From: Microbacterium phyllosphaerae
Lineage (GTDB): Bacteria; Actinomycetota; Actinomycetes; Actinomycetales; Microbacteriaceae
Assembly (NCBI RefSeq): GCF_017876435.1
Contig: NZ_JAGIOA010000001.1
Location: 806,001-870,000, forward strand
Direction: 5' to 3'
DNA length: 64,000 nucleotides
Positions 1 to 8,714 of this stretch are shown in pieces. The first letter of the stretch is position 1. The number at the start of each line of letters is the position of its first letter. The notes beneath the pieces are model-generated. The model made no database searches, was not told the DNA's origin, and saw only the letters and a program-made list of their open reading frames with translations. Position numbers and translations under genes: made by a program.

Positions 1-3000
1 GCGGCGTCGAGAGTCACCGAGTCGTCGAGCAGGGTGTAGTTCGGCAGAAGGCCGAATCGCTCGAGCGAAGCGACCCAATGGTCGGTGTGCAGCTCGTTCA
101 GCTGGCGGCCCAGCATACGGTGGGTGATCCTCGCCGTGCGAAGATTCTCCTCGGCGTCCGGCTCGAGGCCGAGATCCTTGGCGGCTTCCAGATCAGGGAT
201 CGCGTCGGCGATCTCCTTACGACGGAATGCCAGGGCTTCGATCTGCTTGTTCCAGCGCTGCACGGCATCGCGCACGGTATCGGCGAGTGGCGAGGTGCCG
301 TCATCGCTGACGGGTGTTGCGAACGCACGCAACCGCTCGGCCGTCGTGGGCGTGATCCCGGGCAGGGTCGCGAGGAACTCCTCGACGTGCTGCTCGTGAT
401 GGCCGTCCGCGTCGTCGATCAGGTCGCCGAGAAGTGTGCCGCGTTCGCTGGACGCCAACACGTCGTGCGTGTCGGTCTGCGTCAGCAGCCCGGCCCCGGT
501 GCGTCGGTCGAGCAGAGACGCGATGTACTGCCGCTGGACTATCTCCTGTGCGTCGAGATAGGTGGCCGGCGGGCGGACGGCTCCGTTGATGACCGACAGT
601 GGATCACCCATTCGGGGCAGCTGATCGCCGCGACCGGTGACGGTGGCGATCGAGAGAGCGTTGCCCGTGAGACGTCCGGCGCGGCCGACCCGCTGCAGGT
701 ATGAGGCCACGGTTCGCGGCAGACCTGCGAGCATCACGGTCGACAGGTCGCCGATGTCGATGCCCATCTCGAGTGTCGGGGTGGCCACCAACACGTTCGG
801 TGCGGACGGGTCTTCGTCCGAGGACTTGAAGGCGTTCTCGTACTTCAGTCTCAGATCGTCGTCGAGAAGACCGGTGTGCTCGCGCGCGACGACGCGCCGC
901 ATCTGCCCCTCGTCGTACAAGCCACGGTAGTAGTTCTGACCTGTCTGAGCCGTGCGCAGCCTGCCGGGGCACCGCGCCGACATACATGGCCCGTCGCGCA
1001 GGGCCGCCACAGCGGAGGGAAGGCCCGTGATCGGGTTCTGGCAGACGTCGCAGACGAGACGGGTGCGGCCGTCGGAGAGCTCGGCGTCGGTCACAGGGGC
1101 GACGATCACGGATGCCGGGGGGATGGCGTAGACGGTGGCGGAGCCGGTCGCGATGTTCGTCGCGTGCAGCAGCCCGTCCTTTGCCAGAGAAGCTAGGAGC
1201 GCGGCAGTGAGCGTCGGCCCTTCGGCCGCCGTGACCGAGAGCGTCTTGCGCGCCCACGTGGCGAACCAGCTCTGCGACGACGACACGACGTCGAGGTGTG
1301 TGCGGTGCCCGTCCGTGCCCGTCGGCGCGTGCGGTCCGACGCGGGGGAATGCAGGTGCCTCGCGTCCGGGTGGGAACGCAGGCATGCCTGAGCCGCGGGG
1401 GCGCCCGCCCCACACGTTCCAGCGACGACCGTCTTCGGCGATGTACTTCGAGAACCACTCATGCTCGACGGCACCGCGCTCGCGCATGCGCTCCATCACG
1501 CCGCGCACCCAGCGCAGCACGATCGCCGGGTCTGCGTTAGCCGCCGACATCCCCTCGAGGGTCTCGGAACCTCCGTCGGCCAACACCTTGCGACCGAGGG
1601 CCTCGAGCTTCGCGTCGGACACGTCGACGCCTGCCGCCAGGCTGCCGGTGAGTTCGAGCGTGCGACCGACGCGGGAGTGAAGTCCGAACTCCATCGCGAC
1701 GTCGAAGAGCAGGCGTCGGTTGATCCGTGTGCGCACCTGGGTCGGTACCTGGCGCAGGGTGTCGCTCGACCAGAACGGCGCGAAGTCCTCGCGCTCCACG
1801 AGCTCTGGAGCCACGAGGCGATACCGGGCGTCGGGGTCGTCGCCTGCCTGCTGCACCATGCGGGTGACGATCTCGTCGAGCGGAGCAGGCTGATCGCCCA
1901 CCGCCTGCCGAATGGCGTTGCGCAGCGCGAACACGTGCGCGCGGCTCTGCACGAACCCGGCCCGGTGCGCGGCATCCTGCACGCTGTCGGTGAAGATGAG
2001 GGCCTTCTTCTCCGCACGGTCGAGCTGCGCGTCGCCGAAGAGCGTGGTCACGATCACGCTGAGCATCGTCGCCATGGCCGACCCGAGGAAGCGGATGCCG
2101 TCACGGCGCTGACATGCCGGACACACGTCGTCGCGCGAGTCGTCGCTCGCATCATCGCCGGTCAGAGTCAGGACGGGCAAGTGGACCGCCGTGCCGTCGC
2201 CATCCTGAGGGATCGTCGCCGAGACGCGACGCAGCTCGGGATCGAACCAGGCGAGGCCAGCGACGGGGGTACCGGCCTCGAAAGACTCGGCTTCGCCTGG
2301 AGCGTGCAGCAGTGCCCGGAAGCGACTGCGCGTCTCGCGTGAGGCGTGGTTGCGACGGATGCTCTCGTCATCGGCCGAAAGTTCGTTGCCGGTCGGTGCG
2401 AGCTCGACGCCCCAGCCGCTGCGGCCGCAGTGGCGGCAGTAGATCGCCGGGAAGACGGCGAACTCACCGTCCTCGAGCAGGGCATCGCTCGGCCCGTCAT
2501 CCGACCACGAGAATCGCACGATGGGGGAGGCGGCCCGGTCGATGCGGGTCAATTCGCGAACCCAGAGATTGAGGTCGATCGACAATGTAGCCCGGCCGAC
2601 TCGCGCGCGCACATGGCTGAGCATCGCGAAGACGCGGGTGAGGAAGGTGCGTCGCACATCGCGCCGTGACTCGAACGTCTCGTCGGTCCCGAGGCCGCGC
2701 GGCAGCAGTTGATCGGCGAGGTCGTCGATCGAGATCGCCTTGTCAGCGGCCTGCGCGATGGAGTGGATCAGGGGGTGGGCAGCGACGCTCGCCAGGAGGT
2801 CCTCGTCCGGTAGATCCGCCCACTCGACGTGTGTGTCCGCCACGTCAGGATCGGTGGATGCCGGGTACAGGCGGTCGAGCACTGTTGCGGCGATCTCAGA
2901 CGAGGATGCGTCCTCCGCGATATCGGCCTCGGCGACAGCCGTGGCGAGCGCATTGTTGATGCCGGCCGCCGGGGTCGTCGGAACCCGGCCGGCAGCGCGG

Positions 3001-4019
3001 GCGTTCTGGATCCACAGGCGTGCCGACTGCCGGGTCTCGGTCACGACGCTTGCAGAGTCGAACGGACGGCCGAACACGGTCTCCGCGAACGCGAGCATGC
3101 CCGACGGGTCGCCGTCGTCACCGAGAGTCGCGCTGGTCGCGATCGGTGTCACGTCGCCCAGGGGGAAGGCCTCGAACTCGGTGTCGAGAGGTCGCGTGTC
3201 ACCACGTGAGCGACGCAACGCGAGCCCGAGTCGCCGCAGCAACATCGCGACGTCGGTGCCCTGCGCGCCGTCGTAGGTGTGGAACTCGTCGAGCACCAGG
3301 TACTGCAGGCCCAGGCTCATCGCCTCGACGAGGGCTCGGTCGGCCGGGCGCAGCAGCACCTGGTCGAGCATCTTGTAGTTGGTGAGCAGGATGTCGGGCG
3401 GATCATCGCGAATCGTCTCGCGGTGGTTGATGAGGCCGTCGTCGGTGACTCGTGTGCGCTTCGCACCCGCCTGTTCACCGGTGTAGAGCGCTGCGCGCAC
3501 GCCCTTTAGCGCGTCATGTCCGCGGATCATCTCAGCGATACGTCGCGACTGATCGTTCGCCAATGCGTTCATCGGATAGAGGATGAGGGCCTTCACGCCG
3601 TCTGCGCCCGCCGCTTTCGCCCGCAACACATGATCGAGGATCGGATACAGGAACGCCTCGGTCTTTCCCGAGCCCGTGCCGGTCACGACGAGCGTCGGAA
3701 GGGGGTGTTCTTTCACCGATCCGTCGGGCTGCTCCCCGAGGTTCGAACTGCTGAGACGACGGAACGCATCGGCCTGATGGCCGTATGGCGTGTGGCCCTC
3801 GTACCAGTCGAGTGTCTCCCGCCATCCGTCGTCTGCCGCACGGAACGGAATGCGCGCCCGGACGAACGGACCGCGAAAGATGCCGGCCGCGGGATCGGTG
3901 AGGAACTCAGTGAGCGACCGCTGCGCGTCGACATCCGACAGCGCGAAGGTCGTGGTGAGGAAGTCGGTCAGAGCCTCGCGGATCTGAACCGCCTCGCGCG
4001 AGGGAAGCAGTTCACTCAT
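1..4019 (-). CDS. Large DEAD/DEAH-box helicase of a DISARM-like defence operon (3' end beyond window)
   Basis: The first 1339 codons lie in the window and the C-terminus runs off the left edge. Walker A TGTGSGKT is at residues 113-120, the motif II variant DEFH at 244-247 followed by TYDGAQGTD, and the arginine-finger motif QRVGRAGR near 1107-1114. Cysteine clusters (CRHCG near 527, CPAC near 630, CDVC near 988) suggest zinc binding. This layout is typical of very large MrfA/DruE-like SF2 helicases that usually end in a DUF1998 domain, which would be outside the window. The ATG overlaps the stop of the upstream methylase (ATGA), so the two are translationally coupled. It is the third gene of the operon reading from 11561. 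It probably remodels or translocates on phage DNA; the exact role is unknown. It is not DrmA itself, which is encoded separately. Confidence 0.88.
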   Translation of the reverse strand, partial: MSELLPSREAVQIREALTDFLTTTFALSDVDAQRSLTEFLTDPAAGIFRGPFVRARIPFRAADDGWRETLDWYEGHTPYGHQADAFRRLSSSNLGEQPDGSVKEHPLPTLVVTGTGSGKTEAFLYPILDHVLRAKAAGADGVKALILYPMNALANDQSRRIAEMIRGHDALKGVRAALYTGEQAGAKRTRVTDDGLINHRETIRDDPPDILLTNYKMLDQVLLRPADRALVEAMSLGLQYLVLDEFHTYDGAQGTDVAMLLRRLGLALRRSRGDTRPLDTEFEAFPLGDVTPIATSATLGDDGDPSGMLAFAETVFGRPFDSASVVTETRQSARLWIQNARAAGRVPTTPAAGINNALATAVAEADIAEDASSSEIAATVLDRLYPASTDPDVADTHVEWADLPDEDLLASVAAHPLIHSIAQAADKAISIDDLADQLLPRGLGTDETFESRRDVRRTFLTRVFAMLSHVRARVGRATLSIDLNLWVRELTRIDRAASPIVRFSWSDDGPSDALLEDGEFAVFPAIYCRHCGRSGWGVELAPTGNELSADDESIRRNHASRETRSRFRALLHAPGEAESFEAGTPVAGLAWFDPELRRVSATIPQDGDGTAVHLPVLTLTGDDASDDSRDDVCPACQRRDGIRFLGSAMATMLSVIVTTLFGDAQLDRAEKKALIFTDSVQDAAHRAGFVQSRAHVFALRNAIRQAVGDQPAPLDEIVTRMVQQAGDDPDARYRLVAPELVEREDFAPFWSSDTLRQVPTQVRTRINRRLLFDVAMEFGLHSRVGRTLELTGSLAAGVDVSDAKLEALGRKVLADGGSETLEGMSAANADPAIVLRWVRGVMERMRERGAVEHEWFSKYIAEDGRRWNVWGGRPRGSGMPAFPPGREAPAFPRVGPHAPTGTDGHRTHLDVVSSSQSWFATWARKTLSVTAAEGPTLTAALLASLAKDGLLHATNIATGSATVYAIPPASVIVAPVTDAELSDGRTRLVCDVCQNPITGLPSAVAALRDGPCMSARCPGRLRTAQTGQNYYRGLYDEGQMRRVVAREHTGLLDDDLRLKYENAFKSSDEDPSAPNVLVATPTLEMGIDIGDLSTVMLAGLPRTVASYLQRVGRAGRLTGNALSIATVTGRGDQLPRMGDPLSVINGAVRPPATYLDAQEIVQRQYIASLLDRRTGAGLLTQTDTHDVLASSERGTLLGDLIDDADGHHEQHVEEFLATLPGITPTTAERLRAFATPVSDDGTSPLADTVRDAVQRWNKQIEALAFRRKEIADAIPDLEAAKDLGLEPDAEENLRTARITHRMLGRQLNELHTDHWVASLERFGLLPNYTLLDDSVTLDA

Positions 4020-7000
4020 GAGCGCTCCTGCAGGATCTTCTCGAAGTGGGCGTAGGCCTGACGCATGTCGGCCTCACGGTCGAGCGTGACGAACGGCAGC
4101 TCGTACTCGTAGGTGTTCCCCGACGCGTTGGTCGAGGTGCGCTCGTCCTGCGAGATCGCGTCCCCCTTCTGGCGCCACACCTTCAGTACCTCGTTCGGGA
4201 CGAGGCGCCCGTTGGCGTCGTAGAAGTAGGTGTTTCGGTCGTAGCCATAGAGCACGGCGAACTGGGTGCGGTAGATCGTGCAGAGTTCGTCGGCGGTGAT
4301 ACCGAGGGAGAGAGCGACGATGGCGTCGATCTCGACCTGCGCTTGGCGTCGATCAGATGCTCGGCGGAGCGGAAAGTCGGACGTCCACGAGGCAGTGTCG
4401 ATAGAAAGGGACACGGCGCCTGTCTCCTCTGCGTCGGTTGACCATCGATCGGTCCGCCAGTCGTCATCAAATGCATCGGACACTAGCTCGGTGTACACCG
4501 AGGTGAGCATATTCAAACGGGCAACTCGCAGCGTTAGCGCTGGCGTCAACTCATTCTGGCGACCTGCCAGGTTTGCGACCGTCTGAAAGCGAATGTTGGC
4601 CTTGGGCGCAGCGCGAACCAACATGTCATTGCTAATCGATGACATGTATGCCTGCAAAACGAGCAGGTCACGAGCCGTAGCGTTTGGTGCACCGACCGTT
4701 AGCATGCCGTCAATGTGTGTGGTTCCAGGCGGTACGAGAGAGCTAATGAGAGTTCGCTCGCCTGTGTTCGCTGCCATCTTCCGCCATGCGACTCGATAGT
4801 GGTCGCGGGCAGGGACTCGGTCCGGGCCCCAGTGCGTGTATCCGGCGTCGTATTCGGCGCGCGGTTTGGCGGGCTTATAGGAGGTGATGGGCATCGCGTT
4901 CGGCGCGAGCGTCTCCAGGTCTACCGGCGACCAGTCCAGGTTGTGGAGCATCGTCGAGTTCGGGGACTTGTAGAAAGGGTTGCCGACGAAGAGGTGCGGA
5001 CCCTGCAGGATCGCCTGATCCCACGACTCCACCTCGCCCCATTCCACGTCAAAGTAACCTTTCTTGCGATCGATGCTCTCATCCCACCCACGGGAAAATT
5101 CGAGCCCGAGCGAACCGAGTCGGGGAGCGTCGGCGAGTTTTGCCAGCACGGCCGCCGTGGCTCGGTTGACCGCGTAGACCATCCGCGTCCTTCGGATCGG
5201 CGTGGACTCGTCTTCAAGAAGTCCGTGCCATGACCGCAGCACATCGTCGTCGACGAGCGTGATGCGGCCGCTGTGGGCGCTGAGGTCCCACTTGCCGTCG
5301 ACGTTCTTGATCCCTGGTTCTGGTCCATCCCCGTTGTGCCGAAGCGAGCCGACCACTGTTTCCGGGTGGTAGAGGTTCGTCGCCATTCTGAACCGCGGTC
5401 TCTGTGCAGCGCCGTACACATGCACGCCGTACGAGACGAGGTGGTGGATCTCGAACAATGAGAGCTCGTTAATGAATTGCCAGTGACGTCGCAGATGCTC
5501 ATACGTCGCTTGGCGCAGGTAGCCCGCCTTCTCATCCGTGAAGTGACTCTCCGGGTGGATCAGAGCCACGGCCCCCGTCGGACTGAGATGAGACCAGGTC
5601 AACTCCATGAAGCATCTGTACAGATCCGGTTGCAGGCCGGCCAGGTGTGGATAGACGATCGGAGAACCGACGAATGCGGCGGTGCACGCGACGTCGGCGG
5701 TGCCGTCGACCACGAGGTCTCGGATCCCCTCGATCTCCAGAGTCTGCTCGCGCTTGGCCTTGACCTCGGTCTGAGTCGGCTTCACCGCCAACTGCCACCA
5801 CGGGTCTCCCTCGGCCAAGAGCGCATCGACGTCCGACCTGGGCCGCACCCACGGTGGGTTCCCGACCTGCAGATCGAAACCACCGCGCGCGAACACTCCC
5901 GCGAAGTCGAGCTCCCAGTGGAAGAAACCGTTCGCGTCGGCGATGCGCTCGGTGACTCGAAGCCAAGGGTGGCTTGCCAGAGCGTCGTCGACGTCGAGTG
6001 CGCTCGACCAGTCGAGGTCGTCCTTCTCGGCCTCCTCGAGGTCGTCCCACCCTGTCGGCAGGCCGAACTGCTGGGCGCCCTCACCGGCTTTGCGTGCAGT
6101 CGCGCGCGAGTGGCCGCCGATCAGTGCGGTGACCCCGTCGAGCCATTCGTCGAGATTGGGTGGTGCTGCCCCCTGCGTGAGGTCGTCAGTGAGCGGCCAG
6201 AACCACAGGGCGCACCAGGCATCCATCACTCGTCTCAGCCGCCGGTATGCTCCGCTGTCGTCATTCAGGAACGCCTCGACCTTGAGGCGGCCGACTACGG
6301 CTTCGTCGCCTTCCTGTGGCGGTCGAGGATCGTTCCAGAGGGTCAGCTCGCGGGAGACCTGTCTCTCGGCGATCTCGAGGCGCCGCAGTGCGAACTGCCA
6401 GAGCGCCTCGACCCGATGACCGAGTCCGACGAGCCGCTCGAGCTGCTTCTTCGACGGCTTCACGCGGGTCGTCTTGCGCCACTCGCGAAGTGCGGTGTGC
6501 GCCTCGGGCGCGAGCTCCCTCGCCTCCTTCGCGTCCACGGCAGATCCCCAGCCCTCGGCGGGCACGAGAAAGTGATGGATCTTGCCCGATGTCGAGCTGC
6601 CGATTCGTCCCCCGCGCATGTCGTCAACGAGAGCCGAGACGGTCACGTCGGTCGGAGTGTCTTTCAGCCAAGCCTTGTCGTTGACCTGCTTCTGCGTGTA
6701 GACGGCCCGCTTCGCACCGATGAGCGAGTTGCCCCGACGCAAGCGCAGCCCGAACCAGGGCGCCTGCAGACCATCGACCATGGTGTCGAGCCACAGCGAG
6801 ATCTCGGCGAGTTCTACGGCCGTGGCATTGAGGTCGACGCCGTACACCTGGTGCAGAGCGATCGCGGCTTTGGCCTTCTGCAGTTCGCGCGGACGCTCGT
6901 CGGGGTCGATGCGTTGACCGACCTCCTGTTCCCGTCGAGTGAGGTACTCGTCGGCGAGTTGGCGCACCGCCTCGATCGCGAACGCGCCCGAGCCGAGTGC

Positions 7001-8713
7001 GGGTTCACACACGCTCAGATCGAGGACCTCTTCGGCCGACGTGGTGTGACCGTCCTGGTCGAGCAGCTCTTCGAGTGCCTGGCCTACGACGAACTTCGTC
7101 AGGACTTCGGGAGAGTAATACGAGGCCGAGGTCTGGCGCTCACGGCCGGAGAGCCGGAAGACGAACTCGCCTCCTCGATACCGCCGCTGCACCCGCTCGT
7201 GGGTGATCGGGTCTTCGGCCATCACGAAGTGCTGCTTCGCGATGTCGTGCGCGCGTTCGACGGGCACGACCCACGAGCCCTTCGATGAGTCGCCGTCCTT
7301 CGCCACCTCGAAAAGATCGGTCTCGGCGAAGAAGCCGCTGTACGACATCAGGCCCTCGTACACGGCCCCGAGCTGGTTGATGCCCAGGTCGGCGTACGAG
7401 ATGAAGCCGCGATCTCCGCCCTTCTTGGTCCGCTCCTCACGAGTGAGCAGGAGCAGCGAGAGCACGCGCTGCAGAGCTCCGTCGCCGAGTTTCGCCGCAT
7501 CGATCAGCGCGACGGACTCTCGTCGGAACAGATCGGCGCTCAGCGGATGGAACTCGAGTCCCTCGGGGAGCTCAGCCTCATCGGTAATCGCCACCTTCTC
7601 ATGGCCGGCGTCGACGAGGCGGAACAGGGTGTCGAGTGACTCGTGGAGGTGAGTGCGATGGCGGGATTCCTCGCCGAGCTCGACCAGCACCAGCTCGCGC
7701 AGCCGGTCTAGGCCGTATCCCAGGGCGTACTCGGGTGCGCCGACGGGAAGCACGCGCAGTTCTGGCGACGCTTCGGCGAACAGCAGGAACAGCACGCGGT
7801 AGAGGTATCTCAACGACTGCCGGGCCAGTGTGTTCGCTTCGCTCGCGGGCAACGGGTCCAGGCACTGCGCGGCACGGCGGCGCACGACCTCGTTGGCGAT
7901 GATCTCGATCGATTCCCGCACGCCGTCACGGAGATCCTTCGAGACACCGACGGTGTGCTTGACCGAGTCTTCGAGCGTCTCGGCCCACCACGTGGTGCCG
8001 TCGACGTCGGGTGAGACCGACTCCGCGGCGAGCACGGCGACGGCACGATCGAACTCGCCACCCCGCTTCTTCACCTCGTTGCGGTCGAGCACGAGCTGCA
8101 GATCGACGGCGAGGTAGCGGCCTTCGGCCCAGCGCTCGCGTTCGACGACGAGTGCCTTCGCACCGCTGAGCACCACCGCGAACGCAGGCGCCTCGTCACT
8201 CGTGAACAGCCATGAGAGAGCTCGCGCCACCGACATGACCTCGCCGGTCTCGTCTTCCGGCAGGAACGGCTCGAGAAGTGTCGGCTTGTTCTTCGACAGG
8301 AGGTCGACCACGTCGGCGACGGGGCGAGCGAAGAGCATGGCGGCCGAGACGTCGGCGGCATCCTTCGGTGCGAGCAGCGTGATCGGCCCGCTCGTCTTGC
8401 GGCGCCAGCGAGCATCCTCGTAGCCGAGGGCGGTGGCGAGGGCAGCGAGGACCTCGCTGCGGTAGCGGTCCGCATCGATCTCGATCACCGCATCGTTGCC
8501 CGCGTCCGCGTCGACGGTGGAGAACAGCGATGTGAGTGTGGCTCCTGCCGCCGCGAGACGCGACCGCGGTGTCTTCTCTCCCGCGCTCTCGCGCTCGTCC
8601 CAGTCCTTGCGGCGGGCGGTGACTCGGCCCTGGAACGACTGCTTCGCGGACTCGGTGTTGAAGTAGTGCTCGCTGATCCAGTCCTCACCGACGATGAACG
8701 CATCAGATGGCAT
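4016..8713 (-). CDS. drmMI: Eco57I-class N6-adenine DNA methylase, DrmMI-like
   Basis: A 1565-residue protein expected to transfer methyl groups from S-adenosylmethionine to adenine, marking host DNA. Motif I is PALGSGAF near residues 570-577, followed by VYGVDLNATAVELAE, and the catalytic motif IV is NPPW near 948-951. Both are characteristic of gamma-class adenine methylases of the Eco57I/PglX type. The region after NPPW, about residues 1060-1425, should hold the target recognition domain; its DNA is visibly poorer in G+C than the rest of the gene. It begins one base after the SNF2 helicase stop and its own stop overlaps the next start. In class 1 DISARM a methylase of this kind (DrmMI) sits with DrmD. 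Methylase assignment is firm; the DISARM name rests on context. Confidence 0.85.
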   Translation of the reverse strand: MPSDAFIVGEDWISEHYFNTESAKQSFQGRVTARRKDWDERESAGEKTPRSRLAAAGATLTSLFSTVDADAGNDAVIEIDADRYRSEVLAALATALGYEDARWRRKTSGPITLLAPKDAADVSAAMLFARPVADVVDLLSKNKPTLLEPFLPEDETGEVMSVARALSWLFTSDEAPAFAVVLSGAKALVVERERWAEGRYLAVDLQLVLDRNEVKKRGGEFDRAVAVLAAESVSPDVDGTTWWAETLEDSVKHTVGVSKDLRDGVRESIEIIANEVVRRRAAQCLDPLPASEANTLARQSLRYLYRVLFLLFAEASPELRVLPVGAPEYALGYGLDRLRELVLVELGEESRHRTHLHESLDTLFRLVDAGHEKVAITDEAELPEGLEFHPLSADLFRRESVALIDAAKLGDGALQRVLSLLLLTREERTKKGGDRGFISYADLGINQLGAVYEGLMSYSGFFAETDLFEVAKDGDSSKGSWVVPVERAHDIAKQHFVMAEDPITHERVQRRYRGGEFVFRLSGRERQTSASYYSPEVLTKFVVGQALEELLDQDGHTTSAEEVLDLSVCEPALGSGAFAIEAVRQLADEYLTRREQEVGQRIDPDERPRELQKAKAAIALHQVYGVDLNATAVELAEISLWLDTMVDGLQAPWFGLRLRRGNSLIGAKRAVYTQKQVNDKAWLKDTPTDVTVSALVDDMRGGRIGSSTSGKIHHFLVPAEGWGSAVDAKEARELAPEAHTALREWRKTTRVKPSKKQLERLVGLGHRVEALWQFALRRLEIAERQVSRELTLWNDPRPPQEGDEAVVGRLKVEAFLNDDSGAYRRLRRVMDAWCALWFWPLTDDLTQGAAPPNLDEWLDGVTALIGGHSRATARKAGEGAQQFGLPTGWDDLEEAEKDDLDWSSALDVDDALASHPWLRVTERIADANGFFHWELDFAGVFARGGFDLQVGNPPWVRPRSDVDALLAEGDPWWQLAVKPTQTEVKAKREQTLEIEGIRDLVVDGTADVACTAAFVGSPIVYPHLAGLQPDLYRCFMELTWSHLSPTGAVALIHPESHFTDEKAGYLRQATYEHLRRHWQFINELSLFEIHHLVSYGVHVYGAAQRPRFRMATNLYHPETVVGSLRHNGDGPEPGIKNVDGKWDLSAHSGRITLVDDDVLRSWHGLLEDESTPIRRTRMVYAVNRATAAVLAKLADAPRLGSLGLEFSRGWDESIDRKKGYFDVEWGEVESWDQAILQGPHLFVGNPFYKSPNSTMLHNLDWSPVDLETLAPNAMPITSYKPAKPRAEYDAGYTHWGPDRVPARDHYRVAWRKMAANTGERTLISSLVPPGTTHIDGMLTVGAPNATARDLLVLQAYMSSISNDMLVRAAPKANIRFQTVANLAGRQNELTPALTLRVARLNMLTSVYTELVSDAFDDDWRTDRWSTDAEETGAVSLSIDTASWTSDFPLRRASDRRQAQVEIDAIVALSLGITADELCTIYRTQFAVLYGYDRNTYFYDANGRLVPNEVLKVWRQKGDAISQDERTSTNASGNTYEYELPFVTLDREADMRQAYAHFEKILQERS

Positions 8714-8714
8714 C

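Noticed and set aside
1..4019. Calling the left helicase DruE of a Druantia system
   Set aside because: The core helicase motifs fit, but the DUF1998 end is outside the window and the Druantia partner genes are absent.
5477..7288. 603-residue plus-strand reading frame inside the adenine methylase
   Set aside because: Opposite strand of motif I and NPPW of the methylase; no own motifs.
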